Shown one piece after another: positions 43,270 to 55,159 of a stretch of DNA of 64,000 nt. How positions within the stretch are numbered: position 1 is the first letter of the stretch; each line of letters begins with the position of its first letter. Under the pieces are notes generated by a model. It did not search any database. It worked only from the letters and a program-made list of their open reading frames with translations, and was not told the DNA's origin. Source of the DNA: Symbiodinium natans (taxonomy: Eukaryota; Sar; Dinophyceae; Suessiales; Symbiodiniaceae); the NCBI GenBank assembly GCA_905221605.1, contig CAJNDS010001224.1, forward strand, positions 398,501 through 462,500, given 5' to 3'. The position numbers and the translations under genes were made by a program.

Positions 43270-44445
43270 CTGCCTCAGCAGTTTCCGCAGCTCCCACGCC
43301 CTCGGTGGCTTGCGCCTGGCTAGCCGCACCCGCATCGCCTTCCACAGGCGCTTCCTCACGCGTCTGGGCAGGAGTTGCACGCTTTGCGAATGCCATCTGG
43401 AGGGAACACGCAGCGAGTGAGAGAGGGAAGGTAAACCAGGCAGAGGGAGGGACAGAGAGGGGAGAGGAAGAGAGAGAGAGAGAGTCTGAGAGAGAGAGAG
43501 AGAGAGGAAGAGGAAGAGACAGAGAGGGAAGGAGGGAGAGTAGGGTTGGGGAAGGAGGGGCGGGGCGAGGAATAGAGCGAGTGTGGGGACGATGGATGTA
43601 CACTCCACAGCGCCTAACTACTGCCGCGACCCCTGCCCCCAGCCAAACGGAACTCAAGAATAATTACTAGCCAAGATTCGGCTGGCTTCGAGCTCGTCGT
43701 TGGAACGAGCATGGTCTCAGAGGGCAGGAGCCCTCCGAGAGATTCCGCACCACTGGCCGCTGATCGCGCAGGACTGCACTGAGCTTCAGCCCCTTGCGAC
43801 ACTTGCGGCCGGGCGCCGGGCGCGGCCGCATGTTCTGAGGTTTCAGACGGGAGGGGAGACCTTGGTGACGTGGGCACGGGGATTCTCTCCGTGGTCTGTG
43901 GCAAGGCATCCTCATCCTCAGGGGCTCCTTCGGCTTCGTCAGGAACCTTCGCAGCCCAGCTACCATGTTATAATAAGGGCACCCTTTCTTGGGGTTGGCT
44001 ACTTTACAAGGGAACCCAGAGCCAAAAAAAAAAGTAAAGGGTACCACTGGGCTACCAAGGAACTGGGGGTGGATCATCAAACCGGACCCGAGCAGAAAAT
44101 TGCGCGGAAATGCTCACGGGAGACTGGGCCCCTTCTATGTCCGTTCTTGGCGATGTCGCGAAGTACTCCAAACTTTGGAGGTCTATGCCTTAGTTGCTGA
44201 GTTCATAAGCCCCAAAGCAGAGTACACTTTCAGTTCTAGAGGGGAGTATAGTATCCAAAGAAGTGTGAAGTGTACTCATTCAGCTACTAAGATGCCTTGC
44301 AGCTGAGGAGGGAGAGCATCTGCATTGCAAATGGTGCTGGCTGCTGGCAAGACGTCGTCACAGTGAGCTGCTTCCGCCTGCAGTGCAGCTTCCTCGGCAC
44401 CGGAAGGTGTGGCTCTGCAGGGTTCCACGAGGAACACAGTGACAA
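43270..44445 (-). CDS. Acidic Ala/Pro/Ser-rich protein, four exons with two introners
   Basis: Proposed exons (minus): 44445-44296, 44188-44064, 43946-43668, 43396-43270. The first three join in frame across two elements that obey the HECT intron rule: family F with TSD GCAT (GC-AG) and family A with TSD GTTC (GT-AG). Protein pieces include CDDVLPAASTICNADALPPQ, VSISAQFSARVRFDDPPP, VPDEAEGAPEDEDALPQTTE and MAFAKRATPAQTREEAPVEG. Composition is rich in Ala, Pro, Ser and Glu and looks disordered. No domain recognised. Exon 4 begins ATG right after a long pyrimidine tract and CCAG. It may be the next exon (phase 0 fits after ESWL) or a separate trans-spliced gene start. The frame opens before 44445, so the true 5' end lies upstream. 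Confidence 0.6.
43438..43550. repeat. GA (CT on minus) microsatellite, possible splicing pyrimidine tract
   Basis: On the minus strand this is a CT-rich tract ending about 40 bp before CCAG and the ATG at 43396, so it could act as the pyrimidine tract of a cis- or trans-splice acceptor. Other CT runs: 24010, 39550 and 46755. Confidence 0.7.
43947..44059 (-). mobile_element. Family A introner, TSD GTTC
   Basis: Ends CTTGGTAGCCCAG and CTTCGCAGCCCAG. Perfect GTTC at 44060-44063 and 43943-43946. Intron 43947-44063 is GT-AG in phase 0, joining DDPPP to VPDEAEG. Confidence 0.8.
44189..44291 (-). mobile_element. Family F introner, TSD GCAT
   Basis: Plus-strand ends CTTAGTTGCTGAG and CAGCTACTAAG. 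Perfect TSD, ATGC on plus and GCAT on the gene strand, at 44292-44295 and 44185-44188. Splicing out GCAT plus the element (GC-AG) keeps the minus-strand frame: PPQLQ joins GIDLQSLEYF. Confidence 0.75.
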
Positions 44446-44550
44446 CTCACGACATCACTGCACTAAAGTGCTATCGAAACTTGTTGGGTTCACGCCGGGA
44501 TGAGCACTCTCAGAGGATAAGCCCTAAACCATAAATCTGCTTATGGCCTA

Positions 44551-44671
44551 TGCAAACTGGGCTGCCACAACTCGGACATGTCAAGCTCGGTGCAAAGATA
44601 AGTCGCTCGGTTCACGGCGGGTTCTCGAAATTCAGCTTGTCTATATGGGCCACTACTTGACGGTGCATGAC
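44551..44671 (-). CDS. Probable exon, unknown protein
   Basis: Minus-strand frame of about 40 codons containing GPYRQAEFREPAVNRATYL and CTELDMSELWQPSLHR. No stop inside and G/C-leaning third positions. It is co-oriented with the 43.3-44.4 kb exons and could be their upstream neighbour. No domain recognised; splice sites not fixed. Confidence 0.4.
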
Positions 44672-45036
44672 GGTGCATGGGACTTGATATCTGGTTGCAC
44701 ATCATATACATATATATATATATGTATGCACATGTCCTAAACCCTAAACCGATATGTGGAACCCGGTCCGGCTCGGGACCCCTTAACTCGTCTTACATAG
44801 GTTATCCCCATTACAAACTGGCCCATAGCCCAAACTGTAACTAGTTTGTAAACGAGGCCCCATGAACCTTCAACCCATGAACTGAAGCAACAGTCACAAG
44901 TGTGTGCTTGGGCGTGAGCATGTATCATGACGGCGTTCAGTATGCATTGCATGAAGTGTGTCTTGCAAACGCCACAAGCATAACAACTTTGGAATTGCAC
45001 AGTTCCATGCCTACTTTCGACATGGTGTGTGATCTT

Positions 45037-45170
45037 AGGGTAGTTACATGGCCCCTTCAAAGGGGCACCCCTTTATATACCCCTTATACCCCTCTACAAA
45101 TTCAGGGCCCGTACTTCAGAACCTTTTAAAGGAGGTAAGGTGTCATGTTAAGGGCCCATGTAACTACCCT
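45037..45170. mobile_element. Family H hairpin element
   Basis: AGGGTAGTTACATGGCCCCT...GGGCCCATGTAACTACCCT. The interior has CCTTATATACCCC. A related, telomere-disrupted copy spans about 35275-35535. Confidence 0.78.
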
Positions 45171-45196
45171 TTGCCGTGAAGGCCGGCACAACGACT

Positions 45197-45289
45197 ATCC
45201 TCGCCAAGCGGCCTCGAACGCATGGCCGCCATCTGCTTCGCTGGGCTGTGTCTCCACCGCCATGCGCGTGCATTGGGGGCCAAGGTGAA
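45197..45289 (-). CDS. Probable exon, unknown protein
   Basis: Minus-strand frame HLGPQCTRMAVETQPSEADG then GHAFEAAWRG before a stop. It sits directly beside a family H hairpin element (45037-45170), which would be the following intron. Other frames are also open, so strand is likely but not certain. Confidence 0.4.
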
Positions 45290-46505
45290 GGGGACAGCTT
45301 GTAGAAACCCTTTTGAATAACCCCTACACCCTAAAATGCTAATCTTGTAGAGTGCATGTTTTGCGTATTGAAGAAAGCGTGGGTGCGTAGGGGTTGAAGG
45401 GGCGAAGAGCGGAAACACGGCCTTCACCCCTCGCACCAAATCGACGCATCGCTACAGCTAGCATTCTCCTGACTCCTGAATCCTTTTTGACCCCCAAATA
45501 TACCCTAAAGCCTCAAAACCCAATGAGTTGGAAGTCCTTGAAGAAGTCTTAAGCTCTTGCACGCTCTGGGATGTTGGGCGGGGAGGGGGTTTAGGGCTCC
45601 AGCACGAAGCCGAAAGAAGCTGTGGCCGGTTTTTCTTATTCGGTTTCCTATCGTCTTACACATGACCATTTCCCGAATTGGGGTCCCGTCCAATATACCC
45701 CAGAAACAGTCTTAGTATAGGAACCCCCCCAAGAATGGGTACCCCTAATCTCGGAACCCCCCCCCCCAAATCAGTATTGCTTCTTAGGCTTCATTTGACA
45801 GTCGAGCGCGCAGCATAGTTACAATACAAGATGTCGCGCTCTTCTCGGGCTTTTCATTCAAATATTTTGGCTGAAGCCTACACCCTGAACCCAAACCCTA
45901 AACCCTAAGTAAACCCTAAACCCTAAAGCCTAACCCCTAAACCCGAAACCCTAAACCGTGTCAGGGGGTCTTGAGACATGATGATGTTGATGATGATGAT
46001 GATGATGGCCCCGAAGTGCTACAAAGATGGGCAAGAAAGGGACCCCTTACCGTAGTTTGTTCAAAGAACCAACCTTACAACCTAAGGCAAAGTACTTGCC
46101 GAACTATCTGACCCAAGTAGTAATGGTGGCTGTCCTATGTAAGGATAGACAGGGCCAAGAGGCCGCGACAAGGCTGCTAGTGCTAAGTCGCAGCATAGGG
46201 GTTTTTTGTAGAAAGAAGATCTGCAAGAAGGCATCACACGCATCCTGGCACCCTAAACCATAAGCAACAAAATGCTAGAAACACCTCGATCGAGGCGGGG
46301 GCTCAAGGTCTATAAGCTGCAGGGCTTTTCTAGCCAGGGTTTAGGGTTTAGGGTATAGGGTGCTTGGAGGTTCACTGCACCTTTCAATTAGACCCCATGA
46401 GCCCGACAAAGTGAATCACATGTAGGAACCCTTTCCCGAGGGGCTATTTCAAGGGGATGCATTCAAATGGCCAACATCGAAACCTTTTCAGGTTTCAGGG
46501 TTTAA

Positions 46506-46631
46506 TTGGAGGTTCATGGTACCTACTAACCAATTAAAACTGTACTTATAACCCACTTATAAGCCCCTTAAGTGCCCTAATATTGTTATAAGTACAGTTA
46601 TAAGTACAGTTATAATTGGTTAGTAAGTGCT
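46506..46631. mobile_element. Family D element, right end truncated
   Basis: TTGGAGGTTCATGGTACCTA...ATTGGTTAGTAAGTGCTTGC. The final CATGAACCTCCAAG is missing. Confidence 0.75.
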
Positions 46632-46820
46632 TGCAGGGTCTAGGCGTTCTAGTGTTTATAGCAGGGTGTTTTGTCTTTACAGGGTTCAAGGCTTAGACTC
46701 CACTCGCATCTTGGGGAACATTACGGGGAGCCCTATTGGGATGTCGCTCATTTCCCCTCTCTCTCTCTCTCTCTCTCTCTCTGCTCCACAACCTCGGATG
46801 AACCAAAGTAGCTTTATTAA

Positions 46821-46923
46821 CTTAGTTGTCCAGTACCTAGGGGTTTTAAAGGTTAACCTTTTGGGATTATAAGGTGAATATATTACCCCAAAAAGGTTAA
46901 AGGTTACCTACTCTACTACTAAG
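46821..46923. mobile_element. Family F element
   Basis: CTTAGTTGTCCAGTACC...GGTTACCTACTCTACTACTAAG, with paired AAAGGTTAACCTTTT and AAAAAGGTTAAAGG. Confidence 0.78.
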
Positions 46924-47343
46924 ATAATCAAGAAGTCTTCCTCAAACCATCTTGCGGCTTCTGAGCTTCAACTGGTTGAACAGCGCTATTCTGGAAGATC
47001 TGGCAACAGATCACCCTAAACCCTAAACCCTAAACCCCAAACCCTAAACATCGGATCTACCACATGTACCCTCGGTTGTCCGGATATCTTACGCAAACGC
47101 TCCGCCTTTTTGACGAGGGGCGACAAACTGGGCGCAAAAGGAAACGTTTCTGATTCCAGTCTCTTGTGGGTCAGCAACCCTAAACCCTAAACCCTAAACC
47201 CTAAATACCCTAAACCCTAAACCCTAAACCCTAAACCCTAAACATGGGTACCAGTCGTCATCGGCCTGGCGGTGAAGTCAGAGAGCTCAGAAGCCTCACC
47301 ATGACACCATGATACTGAGGCCAATGGATACACCTGTTTTTTT

Positions 47344-47374
<31 letters not shown>

Positions 47375-48243
47375 GGCGACGTTTCCCACGCCCTTTAACT
47401 TTAGGGTTTAGGGGTTAGGGCCAAAAGGGCTTAGGGTTTGGGGTCAGAAGTGTTTTGGGTTTCTGGTCAAAAAAGGGTTTAGGGTCAGAAGGGTTCAGGG
47501 TTTATGGCCCAACAAGGGTTTAGGGTCCAAAACGGGTTTAGGGTCAGAAGGGTTTCGGGCCAAAAAGGGTTTAGAAAGCGAGGCTTGGCATGTGACCCGT
47601 CCCTGCCCAGGGTTTAGGGTTTAGGGTTTAGGGTTTAGGGTTTAGGGTTTAGGGTAACCTCCGATCCTTCCAACTTAGCATGGATGTGCAGACATGTGCA
47701 GACAAAGCCTTCGATGCGGAGAATTGCCCTAAATCTGGTTTGGACTTGGGCCCGAATAAGATTACACTTCCATGGCTGAAACTGAGTCCCGTAGAAACTG
47801 AGCTGAACTCTCCCTAGCGACCGCTTCACCGACAAGAAAGCGATGATGACTCGCCGCATCTTTCGCGGTTTCTGCTTCTGCTGCTGTGCCCTAAAGGTTT
47901 CACCACTCAGCCAACGCAGTCTTCTATCGCTAGTCTTCAGCCCGAGCCACCGAGAAACTCCAAAGAACACGGAGCACAACCTCCCCAAAAACTCCAACAC
48001 CCCCCCGCTTCATGAAGGAATGTTCCTTCCAAAATATTATAGAGTTCCTTACATGGTTTAAGGATGTTCCATAACTATCTGGGCCGTCCGGTAGAGCACA
48101 GCAGGCATAATTAAACAGTTGGGATGCCCACGGGCTGACACCTCATGCGCCAACACCTGGGACAGCGGCGCACAATTTAGGGTTTAGGGTTTGCATCGCA
48201 GTTCAGGAACTTGTTTAAGGCTTTCGGTTTAGGGTTAGCTGGC

Positions 48244-48416
48244 CTAGTTGCTGGGAATTCTGGCCTAAAAAAGGTCAACCTTCCAATTATGGTAGGAGAG
48301 TGTATGGCCCAAAAAGGTCCCTAAACCCTACCCCCTAAACCTTCAACCTTAATCCCGAAACCCGACAACCGAACCCTAAACCCTAAAGCCTAAAGGTTAT
48401 CTACTCAGCAACTAAG
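48244..48416. mobile_element. Family F element with telomere insertion
   Basis: CTAGTTGCTGGGAATTC...TTATCTACTCAGCAACTAAG. CCCTAAA-type units (about 48320-48393) split the AAAAAGGT/AAAGGT step that is continuous in sisters. Confidence 0.78.
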
Positions 48417-49159
48417 CTGAGGAGGTCACTCCGAGACGGGCATTTCACAAAGACCCCTTAAACGGCTCCGAAAGCCTGCCAGGGTTTAGGGTTTAGGGCT
48501 AGGGTTTAGGGTTTGGGGTTTGGGGTTTGGGGTTTAGGGCTGGGTTTAGGGTTTGGGGTTTCGGAGTTTAGGGTTTAGGGTTTAGGGCTAGGGTTTAGGG
48601 CTTGGGGTTTCGGAGTGTAGGGTTTAGGGCTTCGAAGGCTCCTCTGGTAGCTGAGCCAGGCGCCGCCAGGCAAGGCAGGAGCAGAAGCCGGGAGGGACCT
48701 TCGCTTTGAGCACTCTTGGGTGCAGGGTTTAGGGTTTAGGGTTTAGGGTTCAGGGTTTAGAGTCTAGAAACCCTAAACCCTAAACCCTAAACCCATTCTT
48801 TTCTAAGGGCCCTTACTTGGAGGTTCATGGGTAGCTGTAGGTAACGTTCAGAAGTACCCCCAAAGTCTCGAACAAAAAACACTTTCAAAAGAATGCAATC
48901 GCAGCACCCTGAATGGGGTCATAAGTACAGCTGCCATACTTATCGCCCTACTTGCAGCTACTGGGTTGGCCTCTAAACCCTCTGAAGAATAATTATATAT
49001 AGGGTCCCTAATGATTTAAACCAATTAAGGCAATTAAGGAAACAAAAGAAAACAAAAACAACCTAGGCTCCCCAAAGTAAACTCCCAGTAAGCCTCCGCC
49101 CGGGCGCTCCGCCGCAACTCAACGCTGCAAAGCTGCAAACCCTTTCTCTAGCCCTGAGT

Positions 49160-49600
49160 TCCTGGTTTGGGGTTTGGGGTTTAGGGAGATTCATAGCCCG
49201 AAACCCTGAGATGGAGGTGGAGGTCGCGTATCATCTTGTGGAAATGGAGGTTGACGTGTCTCCCGAAGTGGTATGACGAGGACCTGTACCAGGGGTTGGC
49301 TCGCTCTGTTGGCCTTCGCGTTGTGAGGGTCCAAGGTCAGGATTGCTGGCTGGATGGAGGTGAGATAACCCAATCATACTTATGACTCAAGATAGGGAGG
49401 AGTGGCCCTTGGTCTACGTATCTTACTTCTCCAATAACCAAGGGGGAAAAAAGGTTAAACTTTAATATTCCTACTACAGAAGGAAACCCAAAAAGTTCAA
49501 AGTTCAACTAAAGGCGAAGTAAGGTATACACTACGGTGCCCCCTCGTTTGTAGACCGGGAGAACGCAGCAAGCAGAGAGGCTCCTAGCTCGGGGCTTGGG
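49160..49600 (+). CDS. Weak plus-strand coding region around a family I element
   Basis: Plus frames DEDLYQGLARSVGLRVVRVQ, followed by a GTGAGA donor-like site near 49353, and HYGAPSFVDRENAASREAPS after the element. The family I copy between them has TSD GTAT, and only the plus orientation gives a GT donor. The frame across the junction was not proven. Confidence 0.3.
49422..49523. mobile_element. Family I element, TSD GTAT
   Basis: CTTACTTCTCCAATAACC...ACTAAAGGCGAAGTAAG with perfect GTAT on both sides. It fits the introner rule (GT donor) for a plus-strand gene. Confidence 0.8.
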
Positions 49601-49627
49601 GGGTTATAGGGTTTATAGGGTCTATAG

Positions 49628-49735
49628 GGTTTATGGACCCTAAACCCTAAACCCTAAACCCTAAACCCTAAACCCTAAACCCTAAACCCTAAACCCTAAA
49701 CCCTAAACCCAAAACCCAAACCCTAAACACTAAAC
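49628..49735 (+). repeat. Interstitial telomere array
   Basis: About 13 CCCTAAA units preceded by GGGTTTATAGGG-type variants. Confidence 0.95.
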
Positions 49736-49949
49736 CCGTGGTTTTTAGGGTTTCCTCGCTCGCCAGCAGGCAAGGCTTCGAGATTAGGGTTTGTTGTTCC
49801 CGAAGAACCCGATCCCAGAAGCTTACTGGCTCCTAGTACTTTAGTACCCACCCTAAGGCTCTTGGGCCCTCAAAGCCCCCAGGATTTGAGACCCCGGAGC
49901 CTTTCCCAGCAGGTACCTGTCCCTCTGCAGCTGGGTCCTTGGAGCCTTA

Positions 49950-50089
49950 CTTGGAGGTTCATGGTACTTACTAACCAATCATAACCGTACTTATAACTGT
50001 ACTTATAACCATCTTAGGGCACTTAAGGAGCTTATAAGTGGGTTAAAAGTACAGATATGGTTGGTTAGTAAGTACCATGAACCTCCAAG
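49950..50089. mobile_element. Family D hairpin element
   Basis: CTTGGAGGTTCATGGTACTT...AAGTACCATGAACCTCCAAG, full-length palindromic arms. Confidence 0.84.
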
Positions 50090-50336
50090 TAGGGCATATA
50101 ACCCCATTAGGTAGAAGGGGATGGAAGGTGACTGAGTCTCTCCTTCTCCCTACTAAGGAACCCTAAGAACCCTAAGAAACCCTAGAAACCCTATAGACAC
50201 CATAAACCCAAACTAGGGAACCCTAAACCCTAAACCCCAAACCCCAAACCCTAAACCGTGCCTTGGTGCTAGAGCTTCTTCTGGAGGAACTCCTCGAAGG
50301 AGCCACCAAGGAGTCGTCCGACCTCGGTGGTGTTTC

Positions 50337-50531
50337 CTAGGGGCTGAATACCCTGAGCACAAAGAAGGTTAGCCTTTTAAATGTACTAGGATTACATATA
50401 TATATATATACATACATATTATGTAAATTATATATGTATACAGAGCCCCCCCCCAAAAAAGTTAACCTTTTAGAATGTAGTAGGATTATGTGTAACCCAA
50501 ACAGGTTAAAGGCTGCCTACCCAGCCCTTAG
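50337..50531. mobile_element. Family F/Q element with AT-rich centre
   Basis: CTAGGGGCTGAATACCC...GCTGCCTACCCAGCCCTTAG. The centre is a TATATATA tract and a second partial arm, probably a nested duplication. Confidence 0.72.
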
Positions 50532-50947
50532 GCTTTTCGTGTTTCACCTCTTCAACGTTTAGTCTGTAGTCGGTGGATTTAGGTTTTTTTTTGCAAAAAG
50601 ATAGATCTCTTCGTGGGGGGTTTGAATTGACGTCCATTTTGGGATTCTTGAAGGTTTTGGGGTCTGTAGGGTTCAATGTGGGGGTTTACGATAACAGGAG
50701 TACCTTATTGGGGTCCTTATTATACGGGGATCCTACTATATGGGGGGTGTATATTAGGGGCCCCTTACTCTCGTAAACCCCCACCCTAAACCCTAGACCC
50801 TAAACCCTAGACCCGAAACCCTAAATGTCCTTGACTGAGGACCGATATAGCATGACGGACTTTTTGGCATGGGATGAGGCCCCGGCGCCACCACAAATTT
50901 AAAATCAAACCACGAACCCCTAAGCCGTAAGCCCCAAGCCCCAAACC

Positions 50948-53900
50948 CTATGTACGACGAGACCCCAAGTTCGGATCGTCCTCGGCTGAGCCCAACGCAT
51001 CACGGCGCAAGTCACCACGACTGACGCGATAACCAGTTGCCTCCAAAACGGCGGCGGCTGAGGACCGCCGTTTGAGGTTTGCTGCAATGTGTTCCAAATT
51101 GGCTGCTGACAGCCTGGAGCTAGTTGCAATATCGGCATGGAGAAACACTGTGAGTGTGCCACATGTGTAGGGGTTCCACCACTACCTTTTACCAAGACCC
51201 CTTCTGCAACGAGAAGCTGACCCCCTGCCTCTCCATACGCTAAAAACCTCAGACTGAACGAAACTTCCCCGACACCAAGACACATAAACCCTGCCCTAAG
51301 CCCTACGCCCTGAAAGCCCTGTCCAGTCACCCACACATTCAGTCGACAGGTCTTATGGAACCCACTATGCGTTCAGCAGTTTGCAAGCAGCCTGAGGCAC
51401 AAAGAAAGCAAACAAACGTGACCCGACAAACGGCACACTACTGCGCAGGCACAACCGCCGTAACTTCCGCAAACCCCTTCTGAAACCCACACCCTAAACC
51501 CTAAACCCTAAAACTCCGAACGGAACCTTCTTTCTTGAGCCTATCATGTCCAGCCAAGGTGCCATAAGCTCAGTGTACTTGCTCACAAGCAGCTTGGACA
51601 GCATGGATCGCCTCGGCAGGCGAAACCCCGAACCCAAAAAACCCTACAACCCCTATAAACCACTATAAACCACTATAAACCCTGCAAACCCGATGAACCC
51701 TAAAACCCTAAAACCCTGAAACCCTAAAAAACCCCAAAAAACAAAAAACCTAAAAACCCTAAAACCTTCGGCCTGAGCTGCTATGGCAAGCGATTCGCAT
51801 CGAAGTCAAAGTGTTGGGATTAGAATGATTAGGGTTTAGGGTAGAGCCCAGCACCCTCAATTAAGAAATATTCGGGCTTGCGCATCGAATTTTAAGTATA
51901 TTCCTTGAGTTAGGGGGACTTTTGCTCTCTGGGTAACTGTTAACCCTGAACCCTCAAACCTAGACTTTTGTGCATCCGGGCTTGGGGCGTCGGCCGGGAA
52001 CAACCCTAGGCCCTAACCCTAAACCCTAAACCCCCTTTTTTGGACCCGGAGCTCCATCCAATCAGCCGGGAGCCCTAAACCCTAAACCCTAAACCCTAAA
52101 CCCTAAACCCTAAACCCTAAACCCCAACCTTGTGAGGTGCCCGGCGCGTGGATCCACTTGTAAATGAGCTGGTCATGCACACGGGCAGAGCTTGCCTGGC
52201 CAAGTTCGGAGGCATGCAGGCTGTGTACCACGACTTTGGGTTTAGGGTTTAGGGTTTAGGGTTTAGGGTTTAGGGTTTAGGGTTATTTGTTACTTAGGGT
52301 GCAGGGTTTGGGGGTTCTTTTTCTTGCAGAGCTAGAACCTGGATTCCCAGCGTGATCAGAGTGAGGTAGGGAACTTTCTTTCTTGTTCTTCAAGGCCACG
52401 TATCGTGAGAAATCTCTGAGACTCAAGACGTGTTGTTCAGAAACTGCTGCAAGAAGAACCATAAACCCTAAAACCTAAGCCTCCCCTTCCAGTCCGGGTG
52501 AACTTAGGAGGGACACGAGCGTCTGATCGAAGGGTCGAGGGGAAGGGGAACGTGCCCTAAACCGTCGCTTCAACGACACAGAGACACCCTGCGTCACAGT
52601 TAAGGCATACTGTAATCCGTGATTAAGGAATCTGGTTCGGGGGACCAGCGCTAAAGATTGCCGCTTAGGTTAAGACTCAAGGCTAACTTCGGGTTCTTGA
52701 CGATGGGATGGGCCCCCACAGCTTCAACTAAGCAGAACCGTTTCTTTTTGCCAGCAGGCTTTCAAAGTCGGCGTGGCAGTAAACCCTCAACCCACAGCCA
52801 CACCTGAACCGGGTGCAGAATTAAGGAAGAGGCCTTAAACTATATAGGGATCCTTAGTATGGCTTAAGGCATACCTTAATTCATAATTCTAAGGTATAAT
52901 AAGGGCAGTTCTTGAGGTATACCTTTAATGGTTAAGGCTTCTTTAAGGGGTTTTAAGGGCTCTTTGGGAAAGTGCAGAGAAGGCCGCGCCTGAAACGTGA
53001 ACTTCGTGCCAAGCATCTCCAAGCGAAGGCTCGTCACCTCTGAGACGACGGACCTCGGCTTCGGTTTAGGGTTCAGGGTTTAGGTTTTAGGGTTCAGGGA
53101 TCAGGGTTCCGGATTCAGGGTTCAGGGTTTAGGGTTTAGGGCTTTTTTGCACCTTAGGTCTGTTCTTTTCTCGGAAAGTTCTTGTGTTTGGTGTTCCAAG
53201 GTAAGCCCTAATTACTAGCTTCGCCAAGGCTTTTTTGCACTTTAGGGCTTTTCCCCTTAGTGAGATTGAGTAGGCCGATAAGAACCCTGACCCCAAACCC
53301 TAAACTCCAAACCCTAAACCCTAAATCATCCCTTTAACGGTTCTGAGCCCTCGGCGGCTGGTTGCAGTACCACCAGCATCCCCACAAGTGGAGGTTGCGG
53401 AACTTTGTTGCCAACACTGCCGCCTTCACACATCTGTGGAGAACCAAGAGACTCCAATACTCCTTAATTTAGGAATATTGCTTAAACCATATCAGGAACC
53501 CTAAACCCTAAACCCTAAACCCTAAACCCTAAACCAGTCCCTGGGAAGTGAGGGTTCTTTTTGTTTCGCTCGCGCATTAGCTGGCCACAGTCACACAGCA
53601 GGCCTTTTGGCATCCAGAACTTGCGACAAAACAGGCAAGACGCAAGGGAGGGTTTGTAATAGGGGTGTAGGGCTTAGGGTTAGGGATCTTTCGGCTTAAA
53701 ATGTCGCAATTTCATGCATGCGACATGTCAGGCACTCCGGTGTTAGTCGAAACTCCGTCCCGTACAGCTGCTATTGTATAGGGGAACCCAGAGGCCCCAA
53801 TACCCCTCAATTCAGGAATAATACTTAAACCATATAAGCAACCCTCTTATATTGTAAGGAATAATCCTCAAATTAAGGGGAATTCTCTGCAACATAGGAT

Positions 53901-54246
53901 ATGTGTCCTGTGTGATGAGCCAGCATTTGGTTGAGGCCTGTGCCGTGAGCCGTGCAATCCAGACCCTTCCAAGAACGTCGAGGCCTGTGGGTGTTGCAGT
54001 TGAAGGACCTCAAAGAGCCCAATACCCCCGAACTGAGGAATATACCTTAAATCACACCAAGGCCCTCTATGTTTAATGAGATCTTCCTTAAGTAAGGTGC
54101 ATTGGGCTCTGAGGCGAGCTTCAATGGCACGGTAGCATTTCTGGACAACGCCGCAAGAGGAGCTGACGTGCCTCATGCTGGTCTGTGCGGCTGAGGACCG
54201 TGAACAGGAATTTCACATCCTGGTTGGCCTCGCAGAGGTGTCCTGG
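50948..54246 (-). CDS. Unrecognised gene with Cys-pair (zinc-finger-like) exons
   Basis: Minus-strand blocks, 5' to 3': 54240-54130 (LCEANQDVKFLFTVLSRTDQ, HEARQLLLRRCPEML), 54012-53900, 53635-53541 (CLFCRKFWMPKGLLCDCGQL), 53434-53335 (KAAVLATKFRNLHLWGCWWY), 53063-52980 (VVSEVTSLRLEMLGTKFTFQ), 52787-52733 (VYCHADFESLLAKRNGSA), 52442-52375 (VSEQHVLSLRDFSRYVALKN), 52240-52130 (SARVHDQLIYKWIHAPGT), 51629-51528 (MLSKLLVSKYTELMAPWLDM) and 51149-50948 (LEHIAANLKRRSSAAAVLEA, ending ...NLGSRRT-stop). CxxC...CxC plus CxxxC suggests a metal-binding site, but no named domain is certain. Exon calls rest on wobble bias and composition. Two C-family elements and several telomere tracts fill introns. Ten co-oriented blocks make strand fairly secure. 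Confidence 0.5.
54013..54107. mobile_element. Family C MITE
   Basis: AAAGAGCCCAATACCCCCGA...AAGGTGCATTGGGCTCTGAG. It separates two minus-strand exon blocks. Confidence 0.76.
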
Positions 54247-54272
54247 TAGCTAGGTATGCATTAAGATAGTTC

Positions 54273-54375
54273 CTAGTTGTCCAGTAACCTGAGGGAATAA
54301 AAGGTTGACCTTGAGATTTTTATAGGGATTAGAATACTCCAAAACAGGTTGAAAGTTACGTACTCTACTACTAAG
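54273..54375. mobile_element. Family F element
   Basis: CTAGTTGTCCAGTAACC...GTACTCTACTACTAAG; flanks AGTT on both sides, approximately. Confidence 0.76.
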
Positions 54376-54439
54376 AGTTTCGGGGTCGTGGAACGGTCTT
54401 GGCTTTGGGGGTGGCTAAGCCTCCTCTTTCACAAATGAC

Positions 54440-54545
54440 TTAATAGTCCAGTAACCATATTATAATAGTAGCACCTTTTTTTGTTGGTTACTTTATAAGG
54501 GAACCAGAACCCAAAAAAAGGGAAAAGGGTCCCACGGCTACCAAG
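54440..54545. mobile_element. Family A MITE
   Basis: CTTAATAGTCCAGTAACC...CACGGCTACCAAG. The four bases on either side do not match. Confidence 0.78.
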
Positions 54546-54551
54546 TCCGTT

Positions 54552-54800
54552 GAAGGGTTGGGTGGAGTATATCTTGAGGGGTCAGAGCGTCCGACGTTGC
54601 GGGCTCTGGCATTCTCCCGTGGTTTTAGACTGTAGAACCAGTCCCAGATCTCACGTTGATGTCGTCTCTGGGCTACGGACCACGGGTCTTCAAGATGATG
54701 TTGCGCGCGCCAGCAATTTCTCAAGCTTCCCGAAACAACCACAGGTGCCTGAAGCCAACAGAGGACAATATACCCTCGGGCCCTGGGAGGCCTACAAGTG
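54552..54800 (-). CDS. Exon candidate beside a family A element
   Basis: Minus frame with NCWRAQHHLEDPWSVAQRRH, REIWDWFYSLKPRENARARN and SDPSRYTPPNPSTD ends exactly at the family A element (54440-54545). A competing frame, MPEPATSDALTPQDILHP, ends at the same point. The flanks of this element (ATGA and TCCG) do not match, so the splice rule cannot choose the frame. Confidence 0.35.
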
Positions 54801-55159
54801 GGGGCCCTTGTTAGACTAACTTTTGTTGGGGGAGTTTTTGCATACAAAAACAGACTGTGCACCCAGTCTGGGGCCTTAACATCCTACTTAGAACTGGGGG
54901 GGGGGGGGGGAGGGGGTGCCCTACTTACCCTAAACCCTAAACCCTAAAACCCTAAACCCTGAAAGCCCTGTCCAGTCCTAGCGATCGAAGCTCGGCTGAG
55001 CCGACCTCAGTGGCAGCCGGCGCGAACCCAACCAAAAGGGGTTTAGGGTTTAGGGTTTCGGGTTTCGGGTTTAGGGTTGGGGTTTAGGGTTTAGGGTTTG
55101 GGGCTTAGGGCTTAGGGCTTAGGGCTTAGGGCTTAGGGTTTAGGGTTTAGGGTTTAGGG

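Larger units (their letters stand above)
45300..49150. other. Repeat-dominated stretch, ambiguous coding scraps
   Basis: Contains D and F elements, telomere arrays (47003-47040, 47180-47240, 47608-47655), a poly-T/poly-G run (47338-47377), a GATG microsatellite (45979) and TTTAGGGTC-type degenerate repeats (47400-47575). The block 47045-47175 is open in four frames and strand could not be chosen. Confidence 0.5.
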
